Shown here one piece after another: positions 46,783 through 58,996 of a stretch of DNA of 64,000 bases. Within the stretch, counting starts at the first letter, position 1, and each line of letters starts with the position of its first letter. The notes under the pieces are model-generated. The model did not search any database. It was not told where the DNA came from and was given only the letters and a program-made list of their open reading frames with translations. The stretch comes from Dastarcus helophoroides (Eukaryota > Arthropoda > Insecta > Coleoptera > Bothrideridae). The translations under genes were made by a program, and so were the position numbers. Location: contig CM053333.1 in the NCBI GenBank assembly GCA_028583605.1, positions 31,945,976 to 32,009,975 of the forward strand. Direction: 5' to 3'.

Positions 46783-47908
46783 CCCCTTGCTTCAGAAAAC
46801 TGAGTTGCTGTTGGTTTTTAGGAAGTGCTAGAAGAGTTAAGGGTTTCATTTTTTGTTAACCCCTTTATGTATTCCCCAGCAGTTGGTTTTATATCCTAAT
46901 GATATTCTTTCGTGGGTAGGATTTTTTGTTTCGCTGTATCCAAATGAATTATTAATGCCGGAAATGCATTATTTCATTCTTGGTCTTTTTTAGTGGGTGT
47001 TTCGCAGAGAAAAATTCAAGAATTATCTTTGAGACTATAATTTTATAACCCGAATTTCGAAATGTTTAATGCCCCAAGACAAATCTCACAATCTTTAAGG
47101 GTCATAAAATTTTAGTTAAATATTGGCCCTTTAGTGTTGACAACATTTGAATGCAACAACTTTATTTGGCAACGCTTCTGTATAACATAACCATTTTATA
47201 TACAATAAGCATGCGCTAAAATAACGCTTTTGTTTATTTATTTTAAGCCTAACTGCAAGATGCATTTGATACCGGATTTAATAAACAAAAAGCCCCTAAA
47301 ATTTATTTTCGCAACATTTTTTTAATTTTATAGCTCATTAAAATGGGTTCATCGCACTTTATAAATAACACACAATTTGGGTGTTGAGCATTGTTTTAAT
47401 TAAGTATGGCAGCCTAACTGTAAAAATCCCAATTAACTGCAATAAGACGGATAAAATGAAAAAATCGTTAACATTTTATTATGCAAATGTTCGCGGTTTG
47501 CGTGAGTTTGGTCAAAGGTTTTGCAAATTACCTAAATTCATTATACCAGGTTTGATGATTCTCGCTGATAGAGGGTATTATAATACACGAAGGGTTACTT
47601 CCTGTAACGCCATTACTTTGTAGATATTTACACATTATAATTCTTTGATTGCCGTCTTCAATCATATAATAATGAGCACCTGGAAGTTGTTCGACTTCAC
47701 GAAATGGAAATGAGTTTAAAGAAATATGAAGCGGATTTCTTGCCAAAAAAGGGGACAGTTAGAGAATTCGACAATAACGTAGAAAAAAGTAAAAAGTGCT
47801 GATCCAATTCTGATTATTTTTTCAAAAGAATTTGTTACTACTTGCTGGACTACGGAATTACATTAGTACATTTTCAATGTACTTTGATCCAGTCCTAATC
47901 CTAAACTA
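46783..47908. other. Mostly unique DNA; possible tiny retroelement fragment
   Basis: From 47455 a frame reads MKKSLTFYYANVRGLREF, which resembles the N-terminal YxNVRGLR motif of non-LTR endonucleases. Nothing endonuclease-like follows, so it may be a relic or chance. No other gene was recognised. Confidence 0.3.
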
Positions 47909-48110
47909 TAAATGAAAAAGTGTGTATCTGTCTGTCTGTTTGTGGGGTTTTTACGGCTCAATTACCGAATCTATTCGACGAAAATTGGTATAGAAGGTTC
48001 CTTGACACCAGAGACATTTGTGTCTCAAGTGCCTATTTTGATAAGCTCTTTTTTAATGCCGGAAAACCGTGCCAGGTACTTCCAAACTAATATTACATCC
48101 AGAAAGTGAT
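47909..48110 (+). mobile_element. Short interspersed repeat with CGACGAAAATTGG core, copy 2
   Basis: ATCTGTCTGTCTGTTTG, then TTACCGAATC, TTCGACGAAAATTGG, GTTCCTTG and CTTCCAAACTAATATTACAT, parallel to 19261-19440. Non-coding; class not determined. Confidence 0.55.
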
Positions 48111-48163
48111 GGACTCTCATAGAGTTATATAACATCAGTTGAATTTGACAAAACCATCTAGAC

Positions 48164-48482
48164 CAGTATTTCCCAAAGTGTGGTACGCGTATCCCCAGGA
48201 GTACGGTGAAAATTTGGTGGAGGTACGATCTGCACAGAGAGGGTTCAGATGATTCAAAAGTTAAAAATTACTTGTTTGGATAAACGTAACAATACTAACT
48301 TAACAGCTTGCACAGCTTTAAAGAGTTCGTGCAGATTGCAGAATGGTGTTTTGTTAAAATTCTTTGATACGTTCCGTTAACACACTTCCTCATTTATAAT
48401 TAGTTAGGATGCAACTAGGGGTACTCAACGTCAAGAAAAATTATGGAAAGGGTACACAGGTGTCGAAAGGTTGGGAAACACT
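48164..48482. mobile_element. Small hAT-like non-autonomous element
   Basis: The left end CAGTATTTCCCAAAGTGTGG and right end AAGGTTGGGAAACACTA form an imperfect inverted repeat (AGTRTTTCCCAA). Interior blocks GGTACGCGTA and GGGGTACTCAACG are typical of this kind of repeat. An 8-bp target duplication is not evident. Part of the interior matches 24572-24640. Confidence 0.55.
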
Positions 48483-49620
48483 AAGATTAGCGATCACCTA
48501 GATAGGTGATTCCACAGAATCCGGGATAGAATTAATTGTCTAGTAGACATGGACATCCATGTAGTTACCATAACATTTATGAAGATGTAATTCCATTTTT
48601 AAGAAAGTCTGGCTGACAATGTTGTGAAAGGACCATAAAATTATTACTGTTCACTCGATAATTATTTAATTACGTCGTGCGGTGTCATGATTTCGGTCTT
48701 ATTATCAAATTAAATAAATTATTTCTGCTTGTAGAAGACAAAACGTAGGAAATTTTTCAAACAAAATGTATTTAAGTAAGAGCTTCATCGCTTATAATTG
48801 GTTCGGTTATTTTTTTCTAAAATGACCATTAAGTTTTTTTTCAAATATTCTTCTGTGGTAACTTCCGGACTAGCTCGTTAGAGAAACCAGACGTATTTTT
48901 TCGTGCAAGTTAAATACGTCCGTTAACTTTTTCGAGGGTCTACTAACCTAACAAGCAAAGCAAAACAAATGATTTGACTTATGTTTCTTATTGTTTTGTT
49001 GAAGTGTCCAGTAAGATAGAGTAAAGCAGGTCTGTGGCTTTCCAACCGAAGTTCCGCCGTCGGTTGACCGGAAGCCTTGAGTCGTGAAGACACTGGGTCC
49101 ACTTAAGCGAAACTAACACTCCTACTTTCTTTCGCTATACTGCTGCTTCCACGCACGAAAGTCTTGCCTTTCAACCCCTTCGACAGGCGGCATGGCCCCT
49201 TAGGAAAATGGGCCATCAACCAAAAAAATCACTAAAGAAACCATCAGATGCTGCTTTATTTATAGCTTTAAAATTATCATGAAGCTAATGCTGATTTGGT
49301 AATTTCGGTTATTTAAAGGGAAATAATACTCATTGCTTGTGATTGGCGGTTTAGGGGCGAGTTAGCTTACAAATTGAACATCTTAGATGTACCTTCTCAT
49401 TTTTCTCGAAAAGGTAATTACTGAAAAAGTTTCTTTTCCAATTTGGGGCTGTAGATGATTTCTTTTAAGCGCATAGAGATTTAGATGAAGTTTGTATAAG
49501 ATTCTTTAGACTTTAGTGCACACTAGTGACCTTTGTAACCTTAATTACATCGTACATCCTAGTTGTAGTTACTTAAGTGCACCTGTGAAACCTCGTCCGC
49601 ATCAGGTCCGCCGAGAGAAT
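48483..49620. other. Unique DNA, no gene recognised
   Basis: GATCACCTAGATAGGTGATT (48491-48510) is a short palindrome. 49020-49210 is less AT-rich but has no domain. Confidence 0.4.
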
Positions 49621-49990
49621 TTCCCGGTTCGGGGACAGCTATGAGTAGTCTTCGGCTTTTACATTCTAGGTATTGGGTACCAAAAAGTAAAAAAAAAATT
49701 CTAAATGGTGCGCGCCAGTCCCTACAGTATTCTATTCGCGCAAAACGACAAAAACCAAACAAAAGGATATTTCCTTCATACAGTTAAAACAAATCAAATT
49801 TTCTTTGAAAATGTTTATATTTTTCAAAATATAAATTTTTAAGTTTCAAGGTCCGGGGGCAGCTATATGTCCTGGACTTTTACATTCTACGTATTAGTTA
49901 CCAAGGAGTAAAAGTTATTCTATATTTAATTAGTACGCACGAGCCCCTGCAGTACTCTATTCGCGCAAAACGACAAAAACCAAAATAATT
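49621..49990. repeat. Direct duplication of about 145 bp with spacer
   Basis: Copy 1 (about 49621-49765) and copy 2 (about 49850-49990) share GGGGACAGCTAT or GGGGGCAGCTAT, CTTTTACATTCTA, a GTACGC or GTGCGCGC block, and TATTCGCGCAAAACGACAAA. The offset is about 221-235 bp. Relatively GC-rich, unknown origin. Confidence 0.75.
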
Positions 49991-50274
49991 TTTGTTCTGG
50001 CGACTAAAATAAGTTCAAAAAACCAATTTTGTTCGAAACTTTTTATTTTTTTAGAATATAGATTCTTAAATTTCGATTTTTGAAAATTCCAGCTTTGAAA
50101 ATTTCGTCATTTTTTTTATTTTTTATTTTATTTCATTTTTCAAAATTTTAAGTGCTCTCGAAATTTTTTTGAAAATTTCGACTCCTTTTAAATATATCCC
50201 CTTTTTTAAATTGAAAATTTGGACTTTTTTTGGAACACTGACTTCTATTGATAAAGTTCGACTGTTTTTAACAA
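49991..50274. repeat. Degenerate A/T satellite-like DNA
   Basis: T-rich words as in other blocks; the segment around 50030-50100 recurs at 51115-51180 on the other side of the 16-bp array. Confidence 0.6.
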
Positions 50275-51112
50275 AGGTCATATGATGTTGACCCTACGCG
50301 ACCTTGAACTCACGTGACCTTGAACTGACATGATTTTGAATTCAAGTGACCTTGTATTTGCGGGATCTTGAACTCACGTGATCTCCAGCTAACGTAACCT
50401 TAAATACATCCGATCTTGAGCTAACGCAATTCCAAATTGAAGCGACCTTGAATGACTTCTATCTCGTGCAATATTGACCGCACGTGACTTTGAACTCGTG
50501 TAACCTAAAGCTTATGTGACCTTAATGTTACATGACCTCAAGCTCACGTGACTTCGAACTCATGTGACCTTGAATTCACGTGACTCTAAAATCACGTGAC
50601 CTTGAACTCAGGTGATCTCAAACTCACGTGATCTTGGACCAATATGACCATGAGATCACGTGATTCTGTACTCATGTGACCTTGAGCCAATATGACCTTG
50701 ACCTCAAGTGACCTTGATCTCAAGTGACCTTGACCTCAAGTGACCTTGAACTCAAGTTACCTTGACCTCAGGTGACTTTGACCCCCAAGTGACCTTAACC
50801 CCAAGTGACCTTGACCCCAAGTGACCTTGAATTCAGGTAACCTTGACCACACGTGGCCTTGACACTAAGAGACCCTGATCTCAAGTGACCTTGACCCCAA
50901 GTGACCTTGACTTCCCGAGTGACCTTGACCCAAAATGACGTTGGCCCCAAGTGACCTTGACACAAATGACATTGACTACAAGTGGCCTTGATCTCAAGTC
51001 ACCTTGACCCTAAGTGACCTTGAGTTAGTATAATCTCGACTTCAAGCGACCTTGGTCCTATGATGTGACCTTGAATTAGCATGATCTTGACCGCAAGTGA
51101 CCGTGGGTCCAA
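50275..51112. repeat. 16-bp satellite array 2 (TGACCTTGA-type), about 0.84 kb
   Basis: Same unit as 44755-46460, best seen in 50690-50990 where AAGTGACCTTGACCCC units are nearly perfect. Its first 200 bp follow the same order of variant units as the higher-order repeat of array 1, so the two arrays share a common origin. Confidence 0.95.
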
Positions 51113-51890
51113 TTTTTTTCGAAACTCCTTATTTTTTAGAATATAGATTCTTCAATTTCGATTTTTGAAAATTCCAGCTTTGAAAATTTAGACTATTTTA
51201 ACTTTTTTAAAATTTTAAGTATTGAAAATTTGGACTCTTATTACAACACTGACTTTTATTAATGAAGTTTGACTGTTTTTAAAAAAGTCAGTTTTTATTG
51301 AAAATTTTGACCTTTACAAAATTGGACTTAATTTAAAAATTTTGATTTTTTCCTTTGAAAATTTCGATCCACTTTTTCAAAATTTCGACCTTTTCTTGAA
51401 ATTTTCATTTATCTTTTCCAAATTTCGACACGCTCACCTTTCTTCAAATTTTAACCGAATTTTGAAAATGGAATATTTTACAAATGTTGACTTTTGAAAA
51501 TTTTTGATGTTTCAAAATTTTGGCTTTTTTGTATATATTTTAACTTGGATCATTTTAAATATTTTTTATAAAATTCAACACTTTATTTAAATATTTTATT
51601 AAATATTTTCATTTTTGCAAATTTCATTTTTCTTTACGATTTCGACTCCTTTTGGGTTTTTTTAAATTGTAACTCGAAATTTCAACTTTTTTGAAAATAT
51701 GACATTTTTGAAATACACTTAAAATTCGACAGTTATTTTTGAAAAGAACATTGACTTGAGCTTTTTTATTCTTTTTTAAATATCTACTTCTTTCAAGTTT
51801 TTAAAAAATATAAATAATAAATAAAATAGATAAATAAATCAAATAAATGAAAAATTTCTACTTTTTGATTATTTGAATGTTGTGAATTCC
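51113..51890. repeat. Degenerate T-rich satellite-like DNA
   Basis: TTTTGAAAATTTCGAC vocabulary; a short AAATAAAT run at about 51815-51850. No gene. Confidence 0.6.
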
Positions 51891-53640
51891 AAATTTTCCA
51901 TTTTTTTAAAACAAAAATTGCCTCTTTATTCCAAATTTTGCCTTCAATTCTTTCACAATTTCGCTTTTTTCCAAAAGTGACGTATTTGCCAACTTTCGAA
52001 TTTCTTCGAAGTTGCGACCTTTTCTGAAAAATTTCTCACTTTTGTGTTAGTTTGAATTTTCCACAGTTTTGTCTATGGACAAATTTTCACTCTTTCTGAA
52101 CCAAATTTTTTGAAAATTTTGACACAAAATTTGGACCTTTTCCCAAAATTTCGACTTATTTTTAAAACGTTGCCGCTTGGTTATTTTCAATTGTTATTTT
52201 TTAAACTATTCACCTTTTTTCAAAATGACCACTTCTTCCATATTTTGACGTTGAAAAGTCCAATTTTTTTATAATTTCGCTTTTTTTCAAAAGCGACCTG
52301 TTTGCCAACTTTTGACTTTTTTCAAAATTACGACCTTTCTGGAAAATTTTTGACGTTTGTGGTAATTTGAACTTTCCACAATTTCGTTTATTGAAAAATT
52401 CTCACTTTTTCTGAACCTAATTTTTAGAAAATTTTGACCTTTTCTCAAAATTTCGATTTATTTTTAAAAGGTTGTTATTTGGTTATTTTGAATTATGTTT
52501 TTTAAAACCTTTCACCATTTCTCAAAATAACCACTTTTTCCCAATTTTGGCTTTGAAAAGTTCAATTCTTTCATTATTTCGCTCTTTTTGAAGAGTGATT
52601 TTTTGCCAACTTTCGATTTTTTTTAAATCAAAATTACGACTTTTTGTGGAAAATTTTTGACCTTGGGGTTAACTTGAACTTTCCAGAATTTCATCTGTTG
52701 AAAAATTCTCATTTTTTCCGAAACTAATTTTTTGAAAATTTTGACCCAAAATTTCGACATTTGCTCAAAATTTCAATTTATTTTTAAGACGTTGCCGTTT
52801 GATATTTTGAATTGTTTTTTTAAACGTTTCACCTTAAAGTAATTTTACCTCGAAGGATAAAAAAAATAAATTTTAAATGTACCAAAAATTTGAAACTTTT
52901 GATTCACGAAAAATCAGCGCTTTGTCGTAGAAATCTCCGAACTTGCTATTATTAGTAGTAGTAATAGAAACATCGATTTTCAGCGTTTAATCAATTTTAG
53001 CTCTACGGATGAAAAAGATAAATTTTAAATGTGACAAATTTTTGAAACAATCGTTCACGAAAAATCAACGCTTTGCCGCAGAATTCTCTAAATTTGCTAT
53101 TATTGGTAGTAGTAGCAGATACGTCGATTTTCAGCCTTAAAGTAATTTTACCTCGAAGGATAAAAAAAAGGGTTAACTTGAACTTTCCAGAATTTCATCT
53201 GTTGAAAAATTCTTACTTTTTCAGAAATTAATTTTTTGAAAATTTTCACCCAAAATTTCGACATTTTCTCAAAATTTCAATTTATTTTTAAGACGTTGCC
53301 GTTTGATATTTTGAATTGTTTTTTTAAACGTTTCACCTTTTTTAAAATGACCATTTTTTCCAAGTTTTGATTTTAAAAAGTTCAGTTCTTTCAAAATTTC
53401 GCTTATTTTAAAAGTGACCTATTTGCCAACTTTTGACTTCTTTCAGAGTTACGATCTTTTCTGAAAAATATTTGACAATTATGTTAATTTAAAACTTCCA
53501 GAATTTCGTCTTTTGAAAAATTCTTACTTTTTTTGAACCTAATTTTTGAAAAGTTTGACACCATTTCGTCCTTTTCTCAAAATTTCGACTTATTATTAAA
53601 ATGTTGCTCTTTGGCTATTTTGAATTTTTTTTGTTGAAAC
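51890..53640 (+). repeat. Satellite of about 310 bp, interrupted
   Basis: The marker GTTGCCGYTTGRTTATT or its variants occurs at about 52170, 52467, 52788, 53293 and 53602. Each unit holds CAAAATGACCA, AAAGTGACCTATTTGCCAAC and GAACTTTCCAGAATTTC blocks. The long 505-bp step is due to the insert at 52834-53168. Confidence 0.85.
52834..53168 (+). repeat. 147-bp tandem dimer inserted in the 310-bp satellite
   Basis: AAAGTAATTTTACCTCGAAG, AAATTTTAAATGT, TTCACGAAAAATCA and CGCTTTG, TTGCTATTATT, AGTAGTAGT, TCGATTTTCAGC appear twice in order, and a third partial unit repeats the first 30 bases. Its composition differs from the host satellite. Confidence 0.85.
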
Positions 53641-54424
53641 TTTTATCTCTTTTCAAAATGACAACTTTCTTTGAAAATTACCAAAATTACGAAAATTACG
53701 ACCTTTGTTAACAATTTTTACTCCTTTTTTCAAAAATTTAGATTTTTTCCTCAGATTTTTGACTTTTATGTAATTTGGATTTTTATTCGAAAAATTAACT
53801 TTTTTTTGAGAATTTTTACTACTTCATTGAAAATGTTGACTTTTTGCAGAGTTGAATTTTTTCAAAATTTAAACTATTTTGAAGTGTTCTCACTTTTTTC
53901 AGAATTTCCACTTATTTTGAAGGTTTTTAAAAACTTTGAGGATGTTTCAAAATTTCGGCTTTTTTTTGAAAATTTCGGCTTTTTTTGAAAATTTCGACTG
54001 TTTTTCAAAATGTTGACTTTTTATCTAAACTTGGAATTTCTGTATAGTCGACTTTTTAAAAAATTCGACCTTTGTTGAAAATTTCGAATTTTATTGAATA
54101 ATGTGACTTAGAATTGCGAATTTTTAAAACTTCGAACGAATTATTTAAAACGAATTCGAACTTAGCTACATTCCGATCTTAAAGCTGGTGTCTTAAAAAC
54201 AAATATTTTTCAAGTTTAAACTAAAAGTTTAAAAAAAGGTCGAAATTTAGAAGTTACATGGCAGAAATTTAAAAAAAATGACAGTAAAATTTGAAGTTAT
54301 TATTGCGTTCTCACATAAAATCAACCATTTTTGTAATTTACTAATTAGCGGCTTGTCCCCATGAAGCTTGGGCTTGGGGACATTTGCCCCTTTTTTTCCC
54401 TTCTCTCGGCGGGCCCGGTCTGCA
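53641..54424. repeat. Degenerate T-rich satellite-like DNA
   Basis: Includes a 105-codon Phe/Lys-rich frame (53671-53988) that is compositional. A less biased patch at 54340-54420 (GGGCTTGGGG, CGGCGGGCCCGG) has no recognisable content. Confidence 0.55.
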
Positions 54425-55320
54425 TAACAATTTAACTTTATTTTTATAATTCAATTAACTTATCTTTGATTTTAATAATCGCAAAACTAAGTCTCTCAAG
54501 ATATACCATTTAATTTGAGAGTTGAGATTTGTCTTCACCCCCCTGCAAAAAGAAAATACAAAGACCAAAAATGTGGCAAATCTAACACAATAATCAGTCT
54601 GTTTATTTTATATTTTTTCGGAACGAGATAGAAAAGCCAATTTAAAAAATTTAATAATCCAAGAAAAAAGGAATTAATAAAGTCAAAATTACGTTTATTT
54701 TTTTTATTTCAATTAATAATTTTTGTTTTTAATAATCGCAAAAAAAGGAGTCACACACCATTTAGTTTGAAAATTGGAGTTTGTTCTCACCCCTTGCAGA
54801 GAGAAAATTTAAAAACCGCCCTAAAATGTGGCAAATCTGACATAATAATCGATCTGTTTCAACTAAACTTTTTTTTTTTTAATTCAATTAACTTATTTTT
54901 GTTTTTAATAATCGCAAAACTAAGGATCATTTAATTTGAGAGTTGAGGTTTGTCTTCACCCCCTGCAGAAAGAAAATACAAAGACCAAAACTGCGGAAAA
55001 TCTAATACAATAATCAACCTGTTTATTTTATATTTTTCGGAACGAGATAGACAAGCTAATAAAAACTAATTAAAAAAATGTAGTAATCCAAGAAAAAAGG
55101 AATTAAGGAGTCAAAATTACGTTTTTTTTAAATTCAATTAATGATTTTGTTTTTAATAATCGCAAGAAGAGGAGTCACAATCCATACCATTTAATTTAAG
55201 AATTGGGGTTTGTTCTCACCCCCTGCAAAGAGACCACCCTAAACTGTGGCAAATCTGACACAATAATCGATCTGTTTCCGGAATTTTATAATTTTCTAAA
55301 CGAAATGGATAAGCTAATAA
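54425..55320. repeat. Alternating two-unit (A-B-A-B) tandem repeat
   Basis: AATAATCGCAAAA markers at about 54475, 54729, 54908 and 55157 give spacings of about 254, 179 and 249 bp. Blocks ACCATTTAATTTGAGA, TTCTCACCCC or TTCACCCCC, GTGGCAAATCT and AACGAGATAGA recur in order. The alternating lengths indicate a dimeric higher-order unit of about 430 bp. Confidence 0.82.
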
Positions 55321-55727
55321 AAAGCCAAGTAAAAAAATAGATAATCCAAGAAAAAAGTGTAAACACGGAATTAAAAAAGCCAAAATTTTAGGAATATTTT
55401 TCCAATTAATTTAAATAAATTTCAATAAATTGGGTATTTTGAGTATAGACTACTGGAATTAAAGTAAAATTTTCGAAACACTAAAGTTATGAAAGCCAAA
55501 TTTTTGGGGAGCAAATAAAAATTGCAAACCCAGAATTTTAAAAATAAGATCAAAATGTTGAGACAAAATATGCTCCCTAATAATAATAATAAAAATGAAA
55601 AAAAACTACGAGTTCAAATCAAAATTTTGCGAAAGCAGCTTAATATTTGAATATCTGAGGGTTTTTGCGAAAACTATTTAGCCTTCGAATATGAGTTCCT
55701 TTAATTTTTTAAAGAATAGTGATTTTT
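55321..55727. other. AT-rich DNA, nothing recognised
   Basis: Weak satellite vocabulary and no gene. Confidence 0.4.
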
Positions 55728-55923
55728 ACAGGATATACTTCTTCCGGGATTGGATCGTGTCAAAGAACTACTAAAAGTGTTCGACGTTTCGCACACTAAC
55801 GTAGGGGGCTTCTTCAGTAACAAAGAAAAGAAACAATAAATAAAAAAGAGAAATATAAGGGAATATGCAAAAATGAAATAATGAAAAGGCCAATTTCAAA
55901 ACATCAGAGCACGGTAACTCAGT
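55728..55923 (-). mobile_element. Penelope-like terminal (LTR-like) fragment, copy 2
   Basis: Close match to 855-1043 from CAGGATATACTTCTTCCGGG to CAGAGCACGGTAACT. The minus-strand hammerhead-like motif (55778-55822) keeps CTGAAGA and GAAACGTC, but helix II is disrupted (GCCCCC against GTGTGC) and helix I has lost its inner pair. Confidence 0.45.
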
Positions 55924-56206
55924 ATGTCCACCATACCAGAGGCGAAACTCTTCAATAGGGATTTTTAGAAAATTTTAGTTATTTTGCAGCAGCGAAAAAT
56001 AAAATTAAAGACATATTTTCTCAAGTCTACAATTTATTAAATAAGCAACTCTGTACGAAGCTAAGGCGATTTTTAAATCAAATGGGCAACACTTCAAAAC
56101 ACTTCAGAAAAAAGTGTTGCCCAATAAAGAAAGAAAATAAGGTGATTTATCATTTAGTATATTATTAGAAGTGGTGCCCACGTTTACTGAACACTTTGTG
56201 GATTTT
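55924..56206. other. Unique DNA, no gene recognised
   Basis: No repeat or coding signal apart from two overlapping copies of AACACTTCA at 56088-56105. Confidence 0.35.
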
Positions 56207-56349
56207 GGTGGAACGCACTGGTCCTCGGTTATCTTCAAAAATTGAAATACAAATCTTATTCCCTGAAACCAAGCAAGATTAAAAAACAGAGCAACCTTTG
56301 TTGTGTTTTTTAATCTTCTTGGTTTTAGGAGACAAGATTTGTATTTCAA
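56207..56349. mobile_element. Palindromic repeat element, copy G (centre deleted)
   Basis: GGTGGAACGCACTGGTCCTC opens it, AAACCAAGCAAGATT joins directly to GAGCAACCTTTGTTGTGTTT, and it ends GATTTGTATTTCAA. The hammerhead-like centre is lost, as in copy E. Confidence 0.8.
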
Positions 56350-58310
56350 CTTTGTACATTTCATAAAATCGACACAGTTTTGATCTTCCTGCTATGGTCC
56401 CCAGTTTTATACAAAAGCTGAAGCTCGGCTACTATGAAACTTCAGCACGAAATAACTTCGGTAAAACGTCTGAGGAAAATGTTTAGATGACAATCTTATT
56501 CCACGCTTGTCAGAGATTATTGGTAAAAATTCGTGTTTGTGCATTCCCCTTTCTGACTTTAAATTACAATATAGATATTCACCCCCTGTATTGTATGTAT
56601 AAAGGTCACCGATATCTATTATTAAATGGGTGGTTCGTTTATAAATTTCCGTCAACGTACTTTTAAACTGTCAGGGTATCATATATAAAATGATTATAAG
56701 AAGCTTACTGTCAGAGGGGCGCAGTATATCTACGGTAGGAATTGTTTGTCCTAAATACTTCCTTTTCCACCCTTATCGATGTTAACTTCTGCTAACGGAA
56801 CTGAGATAGTATGATAAAGTCAGATATAATTACCGGTAAATGGGCGTTTGATATCTTGGTGAGATACGATTTATAATTAGGGTATGCAAATTATTAGCGT
56901 TAGAATTTTTAAGGGTGGTAGGAGTGCAATTTATTATTTATGGTTTACAATTTACAATTTTATTGCTATAATCTCTTCTTCGAAATCTCATTTCGTTAAA
57001 TTTAATTAAACGTTGGAATCCCAGCTGATTTTTTGAAAAAAATTTGTAATAACCACACTCAAAATAACAGCTTTTAACCAACCACCTGTTGTTCTATGTT
57101 CTATCCAGATATCGACTTTACGCTTCAAGTTAAGTGATAAATAAAACGATTTATTTTCAAACAACTTACTTGTGATCATTTTTATACGCTTAACAACATT
57201 TTTATTTAATCAGTTATCATCACTTGACAAGAGTTTTACACTCAGGCGTTACACTAAGCATCCATGTTTATAAAATGCACGAACATTTATACAAAGTTCG
57301 ATACGGACACTTAATCCATCCGAACGTAGTAAACCACATAATGGAAGTCCGTTACCGTTTTTGAGTCCAACTGGGACGTGTAATGATCGTATCCCAGCAC
57401 TAAAACTCGAAAACTACAGACGTGTTGTGTTTACAGGTTTTGAAGGGTTAAAAATTTTCAACGTTTTATATTTAGCAAATTACAAGTCCGACCTCTTCTA
57501 AGTAGGATATAAATATCTTGGTGTCTGTTTTCTATACATACTACATTCTTGCTTGCTCCTCGCTGGCTGTAGCTTAATTTCTTAATCGAAACCACTTGAT
57601 ACGTCGGTCGCTCATTTTTGTTATTTTGTTTGGCTTCTAGAATTTTGTATGAAAACGAAATTTTCGAACTTTTATCGTGTCTGATGCAATTGATGTTTAA
57701 GAAAGTTAATGATTTAGGTGGCTATTAAACGTAAGAAACTATCATTTCTTATGTCCAGTGTGGGAACCAAATGTTGGCGGAAATAAATATATTACGCTCA
57801 CGATAAAAAGTGAAATAAGTATCTAGGACGAAAACCAGAAGCGTATCAAACTCTAAGGTAATTTCATTAAATACCCATTGAATATAGTCGTGTCTAGTGT
57901 ACTATAATTACCTTAGCTGCTATCTGTAATATTTAGATTCAGATACTAAATAGTTGTTGCTTTGGGGTTGATCAGTTTTTAAGACTGGTACCATTTACAC
58001 TATTTTTTCCGGCTAGTGTAAAAACTTGAGAATTTAGGACACCGCTAAATATAATCGTTGATGTATATAAAATTAATAAGAAAACCACGTGTATAGTTGG
58101 ATCGATAAATTTGGTGAGGCAAAGTAAGAAGCTAGAAGCTAAAAATAGTGGATGTTTTAATGAAACTTACAATACCCTATTGATTACATTTCAAGTCTCT
58201 TTTACACAACTTTCATGAAATAAAGATAGATATCTCTGAAATTTGGAACTGTGTGTGTGTGACTTCTGCGTATGAAACAAATAACTATTTTTTAATTTTT
58301 ATTTTATTAC
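56350..58310. other. Unique AT-rich DNA, no gene recognised
   Basis: Frames up to 86 codons on minus (56104-56364, which overlaps copy G, and 56407-56655) have no recognisable domain. No RNA gene was seen. Confidence 0.4.
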
Positions 58311-58312
58311 TC

Positions 58313-58420
58313 AAGGTCAGAAGTCGGCAAACTTTTAAGCCGAAAGAGCCAGACGCAATAAAAAAATCGATTTCGTGAATTTCAAAGAGCCACAAATTTT
58401 TATTTCTGATTTTACACTTT
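58313..58420 (+). mobile_element. Possible hAT-type terminal remnant
   Basis: CAGAAGTCGGCAAACTTTTA followed by AGAGCCAGACGC and AAAGAGCCACAAA resembles the left end of a widespread hAT-type repeat (CAGAGGTCGGCAAACTTTT). No right end was found. Confidence 0.4.
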
Positions 58421-58439
58421 ATTTCAAAAAAAAATATGG

Positions 58440-58442
<3 letters not shown>

Positions 58443-58536
<94 letters not shown>
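58443..58536 (+). repeat. (GA)n microsatellite
   Basis: About 94 bp of GA with three GG interruptions, grading into GAAA units. The Arg/Glu frame through it is an artefact. Confidence 0.97.
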
Positions 58537-58537
<1 letters not shown>

Positions 58538-58687
58538 AAGAAAGAGAAAGAAAACCCTCTGACTCATGCAGTCAAACGGAAAAAGCCAAAAGACCTTTTA
58601 TTTCTCAAAATTTAGACCTTTACTTCAAAATTTGTCTTTTTTCGCAGTTGAGACTTTTTAAACTCTTCTCTTAGTCTTTTTTTTTGA
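58537..58687. other. AT-rich DNA before the transposon
   Basis: Short satellite-like words and a T run (58676-58685). No feature. Confidence 0.4.
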
Positions 58688-58690
58688 TAT
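58688..58690 (+). repeat. Putative 3-bp target duplication, left (TAT)
   Basis: TAT precedes the GGGGCC terminus and TAT follows the right terminus at 61860-61862. Three bases can match by chance, so support is moderate. Confidence 0.5.
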
Positions 58691-58715
58691 GGGGCCGTTC
58701 ATAAATTACGTAAGA
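58691..58715 (+). repeat. Left terminal inverted repeat of the DNA transposon
   Basis: GGGGCCGTTCATAAATTACG plus TAAGA; two mismatches (C/T, C/T) to the right terminus. Confidence 0.9.
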
Positions 58716-58996
58716 GGTTTTGAGAGCTATTTTGATCCCTTCTCCCCCTATTGTAAGATATCATAAGATTTCAACTACTCCCCCCTATCCCTTAATAAGA
58801 AATTTTCGTAAGAAATGTATGCATCAATAAAATACAACTCCGTAAGTTTTAAAAATACCTTTTATTATCATCTTATTATTATAAATATCACTAACTCTCT
58901 TGAATAACATTAATCTTATCAACCTATCACAGTTTTGACCAGAATTAGTTTAGTAAAACCTAAGGTGTTGAAAAAACTAGATAGTAAATCAGAAAT

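Noticed and set aside
47455..47623. Non-LTR endonuclease start (YANVRGLR)
   Set aside because: Only a short motif; no downstream catalytic residues were found before the frame ends, so it was not called as a gene.
48164..48482. 8-bp target duplication for the small hAT-like element
   Set aside because: ATCTAGAC on the left and AGATTAGC on the right do not match; the element call rests on the inverted ends only.
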